The position numbers were made by a program, and so were the translations under genes. From an uncultured bacterium (GTDB lineage: Bacteria > Bacteroidota > Bacteroidia > Bacteroidales > Muribaculaceae): 12,644 bases of DNA. The notes under the pieces are model-generated. The model ran no database searches. It was not told the DNA's origin and saw nothing but the letters and a program-made list of their open reading frames with translations. The stretch is from contig CAJMNI010000055.1 of the NCBI GenBank assembly GCA_905214735.1, forward strand, positions 1 through 12,644, written 5' to 3'. Every line of letters begins with the position of its first letter. Within the stretch, counting starts at the first letter, position 1. This document shows, piece by piece, positions 5,233-12,620 of this stretch.

Positions 5233-7857
5233 TCAGGCATTTTTCAGTATGTCGAGGATAGTCTCGGCAGCTTTTGAAAGTCCGTCGAGATCCTTACCTC
5301 CGGCCTGGGCGAAGAAGGGCTGTCCGCCGCCGCCACCCTTGATGAACTTGGCGGCTTCGCGCACAATTTTGCCGGCGTTGAGTCCCTGCTTCACGAGCTG
5401 GTCGCTGAGCATCACGGTGATCATCGGTTTGCCGGCGTTGATTGTAGTGGCGACGAATGCAAACGGCCCTTCGGCTTCGTTGCGGAGCGAGAATGCCACG
5501 TTTTTCACCACTTCAGGCAGACGGAGTCCTGTCAGTGTGGCAACCTTTATGCCGTTGATGTCTTTTGCTTCGGCGAGAAGCGTTTTCGACAGACCGGCAA
5601 CACGCTCGGCCATGAACTCCTCGACCTGCTTGCGGAGGTCGGCGTTGTCGGAGATGGCTTTCTCAACAGCCACTCTTACATCGGAGGAATTGCCGAGCAG
5701 GTTCTTGAGGTCGGCGAATGAATCCTGCATGTTGTCGAGCATCTTTTCCACACCTTCGCCGGTCACGGCCTCGATGCGTCGGATACCGGCTGCGATGGAG
5801 CTTTCGGCGAGGATGCGGACCATACCGATGTTGCCTGTGTTGGCCACATGCGTACCGCCGCAAAGTTCGATAGATTCGCCATATTTCACCACTCTGACCT
5901 TGTCGCCATATTTTTCGCCGAACAGAGCCATGGCGCCCATTTCGCGGGCTTCGGCTATCGGCATGTCGCGGTGCTCCTCAAGAGGAATAGCTTCGCGGAT
6001 TTTAGCGTTGACCTTATGTTCCACCTCGCGGAGCTGCTCCGGAGTGACTTTCTGGAAATGAGAGAAGTCGAAGCGGAGGAAGTCGGGTGAAACGAAAGAT
6101 CCTTTCTGCTCCACATGCGTGCCGAGCACTTCGCGAAGGGCTTCGTGAAGAAGATGGGTGGCGGAGTGGTTGGCCGAAGTGGCCTTGCGTGCAGCCACAT
6201 TAACTTTTGCTGTAAACTCGCTCTCCGGATTCGAAGGAAGTTTGTGGGAGAGATGGACTGCAGTGTTGTTTTCGCGCTTGGTGTCGAAGATTTCGATTGT
6301 TTCGCCTTCGGGAGCGACAAGGATGCCGGTATCGCCGACCTGGCCGCCCATTTCGGCATAGAAGGGAGTGCGGGTGAGCATTATCTGATAATACTCCTTG
6401 TTTTTCTGCTTCACCTTGCGATAGCGCAGAATCCTCGTCGGAGATTCATAGAGATCATAGCCCACAAATTCAGGCTCCCCTTCGTTGACTTCCACCCAGT
6501 CGCCGGTCTCGACCGAAGCGGCGTGGCGGGCGCGGTCTTTCTGCTTCTGCATCTCGGCGTCGAATTCTTTCTTGTCGACATCCATGCCCTGCTCGCGCAG
6601 AATCAGTTCGGTGAGGTCGAGGGGGAATCCGTAGGTGTCGTAAAGCACGAACGCCTCTTTACCGGAGATTGTGGTCTTACCCTCCTCTTTGGCCTTCTTC
6701 ATCAGGGAGTCGAGCAGGCGGATGCCGTTGTCGAGAGTGCGGAGGAAAGATTCCTCTTCCTCCTTGATTACCTTCTTGATCAGCTCTTCCTGAGCGGGGA
6801 GCTCGGGATAAGCCTCGCCCATCTGGGCAATCAGCGTGTCAACGAGTTTATAGAGGAAAGCCTCTTTCTGGCCAAGGAATGTATAGACATATCTCACGGC
6901 GCGGCGAAGGATTCTGCGGATCACGTAGCCGGCCTTGGCGTTTGAGGGAAGCTGTGAATCGGCAATGGAGAATGCGATTGTGCGCACATGGTCGGCTGCA
7001 ACCCTCATTGCCACGTCAACCTTCTCGTCAACGCCATATTTTTTGCCGGAAAGTTCGCTGATTTTATCGATTATAGGAGTGAAGATGTCGGTGTCGTAGT
7101 TCGACTTCTTTCCCTGCAGGGCCATGCAGAGGCGCTCGAAGCCCATTCCGGTGTCAATCACCTTGGCGGGGAGCGGCTCGAGGTGGCCGTCGGCCATGCG
7201 CTGATACTGCATGAAGACAAGGTTCCAGATCTCGATTACGAGAGGATTGTCTTTATTGACGAGCGAAGCCCCGTCGACTTTGGCGCGCTCTTCGTCGCTG
7301 CGCAGGTCGATGTGGATCTCGCTGCAGGGACCGCAGGGGCCGACTTCGCCCATCTCCCAGAAATTGTCGTGGCGGTTGCCGTTGATTATATGAGAAGCGG
7401 GAAGATGTTTCTCCCAGATTGCGGCTGCTTCATTGTCGCGCTCGAGATGCTCGGGAGCGTAGCCTTCGAACACCGTGGAGTAGAGACGGTCGGGATTGAG
7501 CTTGAGCACGTCGACGAGATATTCCCAGGCCCAGTCGATGGCCTCCTTCTTGAAATAATCGCCGAAGCTCCAGTTGCCGAGCATCTCGAACATGGTGTGG
7601 TGATATGTGTCGTGGCCGACCTCTTCAAGGTCGTTGTGCTTGCCCGATACGCGCAGGCATTTCTGGCTGTCGGTCATGCGTTTCGATTCCGGAACCCGGT
7701 TGCCGAGGATGATGTCCTTGAACTGGTTCATACCGGCGTTGGTAAACATCAGGGTAGGGTCATCCTTGAGCACCATCGGCGCCGACGGCACAATCTTGTG
7801 GCCCTTGTTTTCAAAGAATGTCTTGAAAGACTCGCGAATTTCTTTTGATGTCAGCAT
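5233..7857 (-). CDS. alaS: Alanyl-tRNA synthetase
   Basis: This class II synthetase charges tRNA-Ala with alanine and clears mischarged Ser- and Gly-tRNA-Ala. With the ATG at 7855-7857 it has 874 residues, close to the 876 of E. coli. The N-terminal catalytic domain (about 1-440) begins MLTSKEIRESFKTFF and contains the FTNAGMNQFKD block. The editing domain carries the zinc-site motifs HSATH at 564-568 and CGGTH at 666-670, at the same numbering as in E. coli. The C-terminal C-Ala domain ends with the glycine-rich GGGGGQPFFAQAGG block. A longer frame exists upstream from a TTG at 7911, but its 18 extra residues do not match the family, and the ATG fits the known N-terminus. It heads the operon with dnaE and trxA; its leader is about 100 nt. 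No T-box or other amino-acid-sensing leader was recognised. Confidence 0.97.
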   Translation of the reverse strand: MLTSKEIRESFKTFFENKGHKIVPSAPMVLKDDPTLMFTNAGMNQFKDIILGNRVPESKRMTDSQKCLRVSGKHNDLEEVGHDTYHHTMFEMLGNWSFGDYFKKEAIDWAWEYLVDVLKLNPDRLYSTVFEGYAPEHLERDNEAAAIWEKHLPASHIINGNRHDNFWEMGEVGPCGPCSEIHIDLRSDEERAKVDGASLVNKDNPLVIEIWNLVFMQYQRMADGHLEPLPAKVIDTGMGFERLCMALQGKKSNYDTDIFTPIIDKISELSGKKYGVDEKVDVAMRVAADHVRTIAFSIADSQLPSNAKAGYVIRRILRRAVRYVYTFLGQKEAFLYKLVDTLIAQMGEAYPELPAQEELIKKVIKEEEESFLRTLDNGIRLLDSLMKKAKEEGKTTISGKEAFVLYDTYGFPLDLTELILREQGMDVDKKEFDAEMQKQKDRARHAASVETGDWVEVNEGEPEFVGYDLYESPTRILRYRKVKQKNKEYYQIMLTRTPFYAEMGGQVGDTGILVAPEGETIEIFDTKRENNTAVHLSHKLPSNPESEFTAKVNVAARKATSANHSATHLLHEALREVLGTHVEQKGSFVSPDFLRFDFSHFQKVTPEQLREVEHKVNAKIREAIPLEEHRDMPIAEAREMGAMALFGEKYGDKVRVVKYGESIELCGGTHVANTGNIGMVRILAESSIAAGIRRIEAVTGEGVEKMLDNMQDSFADLKNLLGNSSDVRVAVEKAISDNADLRKQVEEFMAERVAGLSKTLLAEAKDINGIKVATLTGLRLPEVVKNVAFSLRNEAEGPFAFVATTINAGKPMITVMLSDQLVKQGLNAGKIVREAAKFIKGGGGGQPFFAQAGGKDLDGLSKAAETILDILKNA

Positions 7858-7878
7858 CTTTATTTTGATCTCTGTTTT

Positions 7879-7890
7879 CTTTTCGAAAAG
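7879..7890. repeat. 12-bp palindrome in the alaS leader
   Basis: CTTTTCGAAAAG is a perfect palindrome located 22 bp upstream of the alaS ATG, inside its predicted untranslated leader. It could be a small operator, but a 12-bp AT-rich palindrome may be chance. Confidence 0.25.
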
Positions 7891-7945
7891 TGGAATGTCG
7901 GTGAGCGTCAATCCGGGCGGATGGGGGAGAGCTCCCGCCGCTTTT

Positions 7946-7966
7946 CAAATTGCGCTTACAAATTGC
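7946..7966. repeat. Direct repeat CAAATTGC x2 at the alaS transcription start
   Basis: CAAATTGC occurs at 7946-7953 and again at 7959-7966, a period of 13 bp. On the minus strand it brackets the expected alaS start site (about 7959) just downstream of its -7 element. This is a candidate regulator-binding site; no known factor is assigned. Confidence 0.3.
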
Positions 7967-7993
7967 AAAATTAATCATTAATTACTATTTTTG
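7963..7993 (+). promoter_or_regulatory. Promoter of the M23 peptidase gene
   Basis: TTG at 7963-7965, a 20-nt spacer and TATTTTTG at 7986-7993 fit TTG-N19-21-TAnnTTTG. Transcription would begin near 8000, about 15 nt before the ATG at 8015. It interlocks with the minus-strand alaS promoter within the same 34 bp. Confidence 0.65.
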
Positions 7994-7996
7994 CAA
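7966..7996 (-). promoter_or_regulatory. Promoter of the alaS-dnaE-trxA operon
   Basis: On the minus strand TTG at 7996-7994, a 20-nt spacer and TAATTTTG at 7973-7966 match the Bacteroidota consensus. Transcription would begin near 7959, leaving a leader of about 100 nt before alaS. The -7 box touches the -33 box of the opposite promoter, and vice versa, giving the inverted repeat TTGCAAAA (7963-7970) / TTTTGCAA (7989-7996). Confidence 0.62.
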
Positions 7997-8014
7997 CTTC
8001 ATTAGCGAACAGCG

Positions 8015-8983
8015 ATGGGTAAAAACATCTATTACAGATATAATTCAGATACCGATAATTACGAGCGGGTGTTCCCGACGTGGAAATCAAGGTTTTTGAA
8101 GGGAGCGATGTTTACGGCTGCTTCGGCTTTGTTTGGCGCTTTTTTCTTTTTTATAGCTTATTATTTTTTCTCTTCGCCCACAGAAGAGAATCTTCGCAAG
8201 GAAAATTCGGCGCTTCGGAGCAGTTACAATATCCTCAACCGCCGCCTCGACAATTCCCTTCAGGTGATGACCGACATCCGCAACCGCGACGACAATTTTT
8301 ACAGGGTGATGATGCAGCTCGACCCGATGAGCAGGTCGCAGCGTTATGCAGGGCTCGACAACGAGGCCCGCTATAAAGAGTTGCAGAAACTCCCCGACGG
8401 CGGACTCGTGAGACTTCTCACCCAACGGCTCGACCTTTTCGACCGCCAGCTCTATGCCCAGTCGGTCTCTTTCGACCAGCTTCGCGATGCCTCGGAGAAA
8501 CAGAAGGACAAGATTGCCCATATTCCCTCGGTGATGCCTATCAGCATCAGTGACTATACGATGTCGTCGGGTTATGGAATAAGGCGCGATCCCATCTACG
8601 GCAGTTCGAAATTCCATGCCGGACTCGATTTCGCGGCGCAGACCGGTACGCCGGTATATGCCACGGCCGACGGGGAGGTCACTGTGGCCGACCGCCGCTC
8701 ATCCTACGGCAATTGCATCGACATCAGCCACGGATATAATTATCTCACCCGCTATGCCCACCTCTCGAAAATCATGGTCAAGGCCGGGCAGAGCGTGAAG
8801 CGTGGCGAAGTCATCGGCCTTGTGGGTTCGACAGGAAAGTCAACCGGCCCGCATCTCCATTATGAGGTGAGATTTAAAGACGAACCTCAGAACCCGGTGA
8901 ACTATTATTTCATGGATCTTACTCCGGAACAATATGCCGAGATGGTGCAGCTCGCGGAGAACGCCGGCCATGTCATGGACTGA
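8015..8983 (+). CDS. Membrane-anchored M23 (LytM-type) metallopeptidase
   Basis: This 322-residue zinc peptidase of the lysostaphin/LytM family acts on peptidoglycan peptide bonds outside the inner membrane. A short N-terminal region (1-28) precedes one membrane segment (about 29-52, rich in Ala and Phe), and then a coiled-coil-like stretch (about 56-95) and further helices to about 175. The M23 domain (about 185-300) has all the key residues: His201 and Asp205 in HAGLD, His249 in RYAHLS, and His280 and His282 in GPHLHYEV. His201, Asp205 and His282 should bind zinc; His249 and His280 are catalytic. It is therefore predicted to be active, unlike degenerate EnvC-type activators. It is transcribed divergently from alaS and is followed after 53 bp by a merR-like gene, probably in the same transcript. 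Family members in this context are usually described as murein hydrolase or cell-elongation factors. The substrate bond is not known here. Confidence 0.92.
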   Translation: MGKNIYYRYNSDTDNYERVFPTWKSRFLKGAMFTAASALFGAFFFFIAYYFFSSPTEENLRKENSALRSSYNILNRRLDNSLQVMTDIRNRDDNFYRVMMQLDPMSRSQRYAGLDNEARYKELQKLPDGGLVRLLTQRLDLFDRQLYAQSVSFDQLRDASEKQKDKIAHIPSVMPISISDYTMSSGYGIRRDPIYGSSKFHAGLDFAAQTGTPVYATADGEVTVADRRSSYGNCIDISHGYNYLTRYAHLSKIMVKAGQSVKRGEVIGLVGSTGKSTGPHLHYEVRFKDEPQNPVNYYFMDLTPEQYAEMVQLAENAGHVMD

Positions 8984-9036
8984 CGTTATGGATGCAGTCC
9001 ACACATTGTTGTAATTATTATATAGGAAAGAGGGAG

Positions 9037-9372
9037 ATGGACGAACTTGACAAAATGTATTATAAAATCCGAGACGTTTCGGAATTGCTCGGAGTCTCGG
9101 CGTCGACGCTGCGCTATTGGGAACAGGAATTTCCCGAGTGCGCCCCTCGCCGCACTGCCTCGAACCAGCGCTTCTACACGCCGGAAAACATCCGGTCGCT
9201 GGAGAAGATTAAATATCTTGTCAAGGATAAGGGTTTGCGTATAGAAGCCGCCCGTCAGGAACTTGCAGCCAACAGTTCTAATGTGAGCCGCAGGTTTGAG
9301 GCTATAAAACTTCTCGAGGAGACACGCGATGAACTGCAGCAGATGCTCGCGGCTCTCACAAAACGCCGTTGA
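9037..9372 (+). CDS. Small MerR-family transcriptional regulator
   Basis: This is a DNA-binding regulator of 111 residues. The winged helix-turn-helix spans about residues 8-75: YYKIRDVSELLGVSASTLRYWEQEF, in which STLRYWE is the recognition-helix signature, then the wing (RRTASNQRFYTPENI) and the helix LEKIKYLVKDKGLRIEAARQEL. A helical tail (about 82-108) probably forms the antiparallel dimerisation coil. No effector-binding domain or cysteine metal site follows, so it may respond to no small ligand. The frame has an earlier ATG at 8992, but ATG 9037 is preceded by the purine-rich AGGAAAGAGGGAG, and the extra 15 residues do not look like MerR, so 9037 was chosen. It follows the M23 gene by 53 bp and likely shares its promoter. 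Its targets are not evident; the interlocked promoter region upstream of the M23 gene is one guess. Confidence 0.88.
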   Translation: MDELDKMYYKIRDVSELLGVSASTLRYWEQEFPECAPRRTASNQRFYTPENIRSLEKIKYLVKDKGLRIEAARQELAANSSNVSRRFEAIKLLEETRDELQQMLAALTKRR

Positions 9373-9414
9373 CAAGCCGCAACAAAGTCGGACTTAGATC
9401 GGGTTCCTTTTATA

Positions 9415-9855
9415 TTATAGATTGGAATTGTAATATCGCGGGTCGCCTGTGACCTGCATGCCGACGAAGCCGGGTTCGGAATATTGCTCGTCGGAGCTTT
9501 TCAGTTCTATCTCCGCAACTACCAGACCTTCGTGATCGCGATGAAACTCGTCGACTTCCCATAGGTGCCCTTCATAAGGCACAAGCCATCTGGTTTTGTC
9601 GATGATTTTTCCCTGGCAAAGATTGAGCATTTCCTCAGCATCCTTTTCCGGAATCTCATATTCATATTCCAGGCGGGTGTCTCCCTTGGTGATACCCTTT
9701 ACGGTTATGAAGCCGCGGTCGTCACGCAGACGGATCCTGACCGTGCATTCCGGATCGCGCTGCAGATATCCCTGCTTGATTCTGCTCCGTGACGTCGCCA
9801 TTTCTTTATATTCGGAGGAGATGACGAGATATTTTCTTTCAATTTCTTTACCCAT
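9415..9855 (-). CDS. CYTH-domain triphosphate tunnel phosphatase (probable tripolyphosphatase)
   Basis: This is a small cytoplasmic protein of 146 residues built of one CYTH (triphosphate tunnel) domain, which hydrolyses triphosphate groups using Mg or Mn ions. The signature ExExK is Glu4-Ile-Glu6-Arg-Lys8 at the very N-terminus (MGKEIERKYLV). The tunnel-lining charged strands follow: VRIRLR with Arg40 and Arg42, TVKG with Lys53, and LEYEYEI with Glu63, Glu65 and Glu67; later come KTRW, WEVDEF and AEIEL. Length and motifs are closest to short bacterial members such as those of Nitrosomonas and Clostridium, which prefer inorganic tripolyphosphate. A class IV adenylate cyclase or thiamine-triphosphatase role is less likely but cannot be excluded. 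The ATG at 9855 was chosen over a GTG at 9906 because the ExExK motif sits at the N-terminus in the family. It converges on the merR-like gene and diverges from the DUF5686 gene; no consensus promoter was found. Confidence 0.9.
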   Translation of the reverse strand: MGKEIERKYLVISSEYKEMATSRSRIKQGYLQRDPECTVRIRLRDDRGFITVKGITKGDTRLEYEYEIPEKDAEEMLNLCQGKIIDKTRWLVPYEGHLWEVDEFHRDHEGLVVAEIELKSSDEQYSEPGFVGMQVTGDPRYYNSNL

Positions 9856-9982
9856 CTTGATTCTCGTTTTAGACAGTTTTTGCGGGAAAAATCGATTTGC
9901 AATCACCCTTATAAACGGTCGAAACGGCTATTTTTTATAATCTGCAAGCAATATTTCACTCTTAATTGTTGTTTTGATAAGT

Positions 9983-12589
9983 ATGCGTATTGCCGTTTTT
10001 AAACCTTTAGTATTGCTAATCACAGCCATTGCAGCCATGTCGGCGGTTATGTCGGCAGAGGCCGTCGTGGCCGCTCCGAAAAAGGGGAGGGGAGCGTCGG
10101 TCAGAGTGGTAGGCAAGGTGAAGGATGCTGAAAGCAGCGAACTGCTGGAATATGTTACCGTTTATTCGAAAAAGGGAAAACGGAGCACAACCACCGACCT
10201 TAACGGAATTTTCACGCTCCGAGTGCCTGTCGGTTCTGAGGTGCAGGTTTCATCGCTTGGATATGAAACAATGACGAAGAAAGTGAAGGCTGCTCCCGAC
10301 ACCATGATTTTTCTTCTGCATCCCTCCGAAACCACTCTCGATGAGTTTGTGGTCAAACCGAAGAAGCAGAAATATTCGAAGAAAAATAATCCGGCGGTTG
10401 AGCTTATGCGCAAAGTGCGTGAAAACCGCGATCTCCACAACCCTGTGAAGAACAGCGATTATTATTCCTACGACCGTTACGACAAGATCATTCTCGCCCT
10501 TAATGATTATAAAGGTGGTCAAAACATCGAAATCGTTGATTCCACGGGTAAGTCGCAAAAGAAGAAGACAAAAAAATATTTCAGCAATTTCATCGACACT
10601 GCGATATGGAGTGGCAAAAGAATCCTGACGCTTTCGCTGAAGGAGAAACTTGCCACGCGGCTTACCCAGAATCATGGGTCGGACGATAAACAGGTGGTTA
10701 CGGCCACGAAATCCGCCGGTCTCGACCAGCAGTTTGACAAGGATTTTACCCGGGTTTTCTTCGAGGAGGTGCTCCGGGAAGTCGATATTTACGATAACGA
10801 CATCACGGTGATGCAGTCGAAGTTTGTCGGGCCTCTCTCGCCGATAAGCGCCGACTATTATATGTATCATATAGAGGACACGGTGCAGATTGGAAATGAG
10901 CGCTGTGTCGAACTTTCATTTGCCCCTCATAATCCTCAGTCGATGGGTTTCAATGGAAAACTCTATATTCCGGTTGAAGATTCGGTGAAATATGTTCGCC
11001 GGGCCATGCTTCGACTTCCTAAGGGAGCCAACGTGAACTATGTGAAGAATCTCTATCTGAGCCAGAATTTCATGACCGATTCTTTGGGTCAGACACATAA
11101 GACGCTCGACGACATGGTGGTGGAGCTCCAGATCATTCCGGGCACACAGGCCGCCCACGTTTCCCGACAGTCGCGTTATGATGATTTCTCTTACAAGAAG
11201 CGCGAAGACCTCGCTGAATATTACGATAGGGTAGGATCGGTTTTCGAGACTGAAGAGGCCACGGGTCGCGATGGCGCCTATTGGGCCTCCCACCGCATGA
11301 TTCCGCTCACTTTCGCCGAGAACAACATTTCGCAGAAAGGATCGATGTTTCGCGACATACCGATCCTTTACTGGGCCGAAAAGGCTATTCAGCTTATAGT
11401 GCGCGGGTATGTCACAACGGGCTCTAAGAGCAAGTTCGATTTCGGACCGATCGATACTTTCATCAGCCATAACGCCACGGAGGGATGGAGGCTTCTTGTC
11501 GGCGGCATGACCACGGCTAACCTGAGCAGACGAATTTTCGCAAGAGGATATGTGGCCTACGGATTCGGCGACAAGAAATGGAAATATTACGGTGAACTCG
11601 AATATTCCTTCAATGACAAAAAATATCACTCCCGCGAATTTCCGGTCAACAGCATCCGCGGAACATATATGTATGACGTCTATAAGCTCGGTCAGAATTA
11701 CGTTTATGCCTCGACCGACAACCTGCTGAGCTCCATAAAACGTCTCGACAGCAACCTTTCGACCTATCGCCGCTTCGGATCTCTCGAATATAATATCGAA
11801 TGGATGAACCATCTTTCGTTTCATGCCTCAGTGAATTATGCCCGTCAGGAGGATTCGGAATTTGTGAGATTTGTTGACGGCAACGGACGAATTTTCAATA
11901 ATTACACCGAAAACACGCTGAAACTCAAGCTTCGCTGGGCACCCGGAGAGCGTTTCACCCAGACTTATAACGAGCGCCATTATGTCAACCGAGACATGCT
12001 CACGCTTCAGATCTCACACGAATTTGGTCCCAAAGGATTGTTCGGTTCGCTTTATACGCTGAATCTCACTGAGTTCATGATGCGCAAACGCATTTCGCTT
12101 TCTGCTTTCGGCAATATTGATTTCGTTATCACGGCCGGTAAGTTGTGGAATCAGGTTCAGTTCCCGGCGCTCCTTTGGCAAAGTTCTAACCTTGCTTACA
12201 CAATGCGTCCCGGATCGTATGCGTTGCTTAATCCTATGGAGTTTGCGATGGATGAATATGCGTCGCTTGATTTTACATACAACCTCAATGGTCTTATTTT
12301 CAACCGCATACCTTGGGTGAACAAGCTTCGTCTGCGTGAAGTCTTTACATTCAAGGGCTTCTGCGGTCATCTCACGAAGAAGAATAATCCGGATTACAAT
12401 CCGAATCTTTTCCGTTTTCCCGATCCCGCAACCCAGGCTATGGGGAATACTCCTTATATGGAGATTGGAGTCGGCATCGCGAACATTCTCACGTTTCTGC
12501 GGCTTGACTATGTCTGGAGGCTGAGCTATCGCGACAAACCTAAATGCCCGAGCAGCGGACTGAGATTCTCATTCGAATTCACATTCTGA
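9983..12589 (+). CDS. DUF5686 outer-membrane protein with carboxypeptidase-regulatory-like domain
   Basis: This is a predicted outer-membrane beta-barrel of 868 residues, of a family found widely in Bacteroidota with no settled function. An N-terminal signal peptide (Lys7, a hydrophobic stretch about 8-25, and an Ala-rich cleavage region near 25-31) is followed by a carboxypeptidase-regulatory-like beta-sandwich (about 40-115: VVGKVKDAESSELLEYVTVY through TTTDLNGIFTLRVP and SSLGYETM). The DUF5686 region starts with NPAVELMRKVRENRD near 135, and the barrel-like part runs from about 474 (RGYVTTGSKSKFDFGPIDTF) to the end, with alternating aromatic strands. The last strand ends RFSFEFTF with a C-terminal Phe, as needed for insertion by the BAM complex. 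There is no TonB box or plug domain, so it is not a SusC-type transporter. The ATG at 9983 was preferred to an in-frame TTG at 9974. It stands alone; no -7/-33 consensus was found upstream. Confidence 0.9.
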   Translation: MRIAVFKPLVLLITAIAAMSAVMSAEAVVAAPKKGRGASVRVVGKVKDAESSELLEYVTVYSKKGKRSTTTDLNGIFTLRVPVGSEVQVSSLGYETMTKKVKAAPDTMIFLLHPSETTLDEFVVKPKKQKYSKKNNPAVELMRKVRENRDLHNPVKNSDYYSYDRYDKIILALNDYKGGQNIEIVDSTGKSQKKKTKKYFSNFIDTAIWSGKRILTLSLKEKLATRLTQNHGSDDKQVVTATKSAGLDQQFDKDFTRVFFEEVLREVDIYDNDITVMQSKFVGPLSPISADYYMYHIEDTVQIGNERCVELSFAPHNPQSMGFNGKLYIPVEDSVKYVRRAMLRLPKGANVNYVKNLYLSQNFMTDSLGQTHKTLDDMVVELQIIPGTQAAHVSRQSRYDDFSYKKREDLAEYYDRVGSVFETEEATGRDGAYWASHRMIPLTFAENNISQKGSMFRDIPILYWAEKAIQLIVRGYVTTGSKSKFDFGPIDTFISHNATEGWRLLVGGMTTANLSRRIFARGYVAYGFGDKKWKYYGELEYSFNDKKYHSREFPVNSIRGTYMYDVYKLGQNYVYASTDNLLSSIKRLDSNLSTYRRFGSLEYNIEWMNHLSFHASVNYARQEDSEFVRFVDGNGRIFNNYTENTLKLKLRWAPGERFTQTYNERHYVNRDMLTLQISHEFGPKGLFGSLYTLNLTEFMMRKRISLSAFGNIDFVITAGKLWNQVQFPALLWQSSNLAYTMRPGSYALLNPMEFAMDEYASLDFTYNLNGLIFNRIPWVNKLRLREVFTFKGFCGHLTKKNNPDYNPNLFRFPDPATQAMGNTPYMEIGVGIANILTFLRLDYVWRLSYRDKPKCPSSGLRFSFEFTF

Positions 12590-12620
12590 TTACAATACTT
12601 CGTTAAAAAATTATTCATAG

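Noticed and set aside
4784..6061. 425-residue plus-strand open frame spanning dnaE and alaS
   Set aside because: It crosses two real genes on the opposite strand and has no recognisable domain. Frames at 6115-6945 and 6988-7848 are rejected for the same reason.
7858..7911. Longer alaS start at TTG 7911
   Set aside because: The 18 added residues do not match the family N-terminus, the ATG at 7857 gives numbering identical to E. coli at the zinc-site motifs, and the added part lies in the leader.
7858..7965. T-box or other tRNA-sensing leader before alaS
   Set aside because: No T-box core sequence or terminator/antiterminator pair is visible; only a weak GGCGG/CCGCC stem was seen, and T-boxes are not expected in Bacteroidota.
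8992..9036. Earlier ATG for the merR-like gene
   Set aside because: The purine-rich ribosome-binding stretch lies just before ATG 9037, and the extra residues (Cys-Cys, Tyr-Tyr) are unlike MerR N-termini.
9373..9414. Terminator between the convergent merR-like and CYTH genes
   Set aside because: The 42-bp gap shows no stem longer than three or four pairs, so no terminator could be supported.
9856..9982. Promoters in the CYTH/DUF5686 divergent gap
   Set aside because: Only imperfect matches (TCGATTTG near 9892-9899, TATTTTTT at 9929-9936) without a spaced TTG were found, so no site is called. The gap also holds the small inverted repeat GATT-TGC-AATC at 9894-9904, too short to interpret.
10916..11824. 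302-residue minus-strand open frame inside the DUF5686 gene
   Set aside because: It is entirely antisense to a gene with clear family features and shows no domain or promoter of its own. The frame at 10250-10870 is likewise a shadow.
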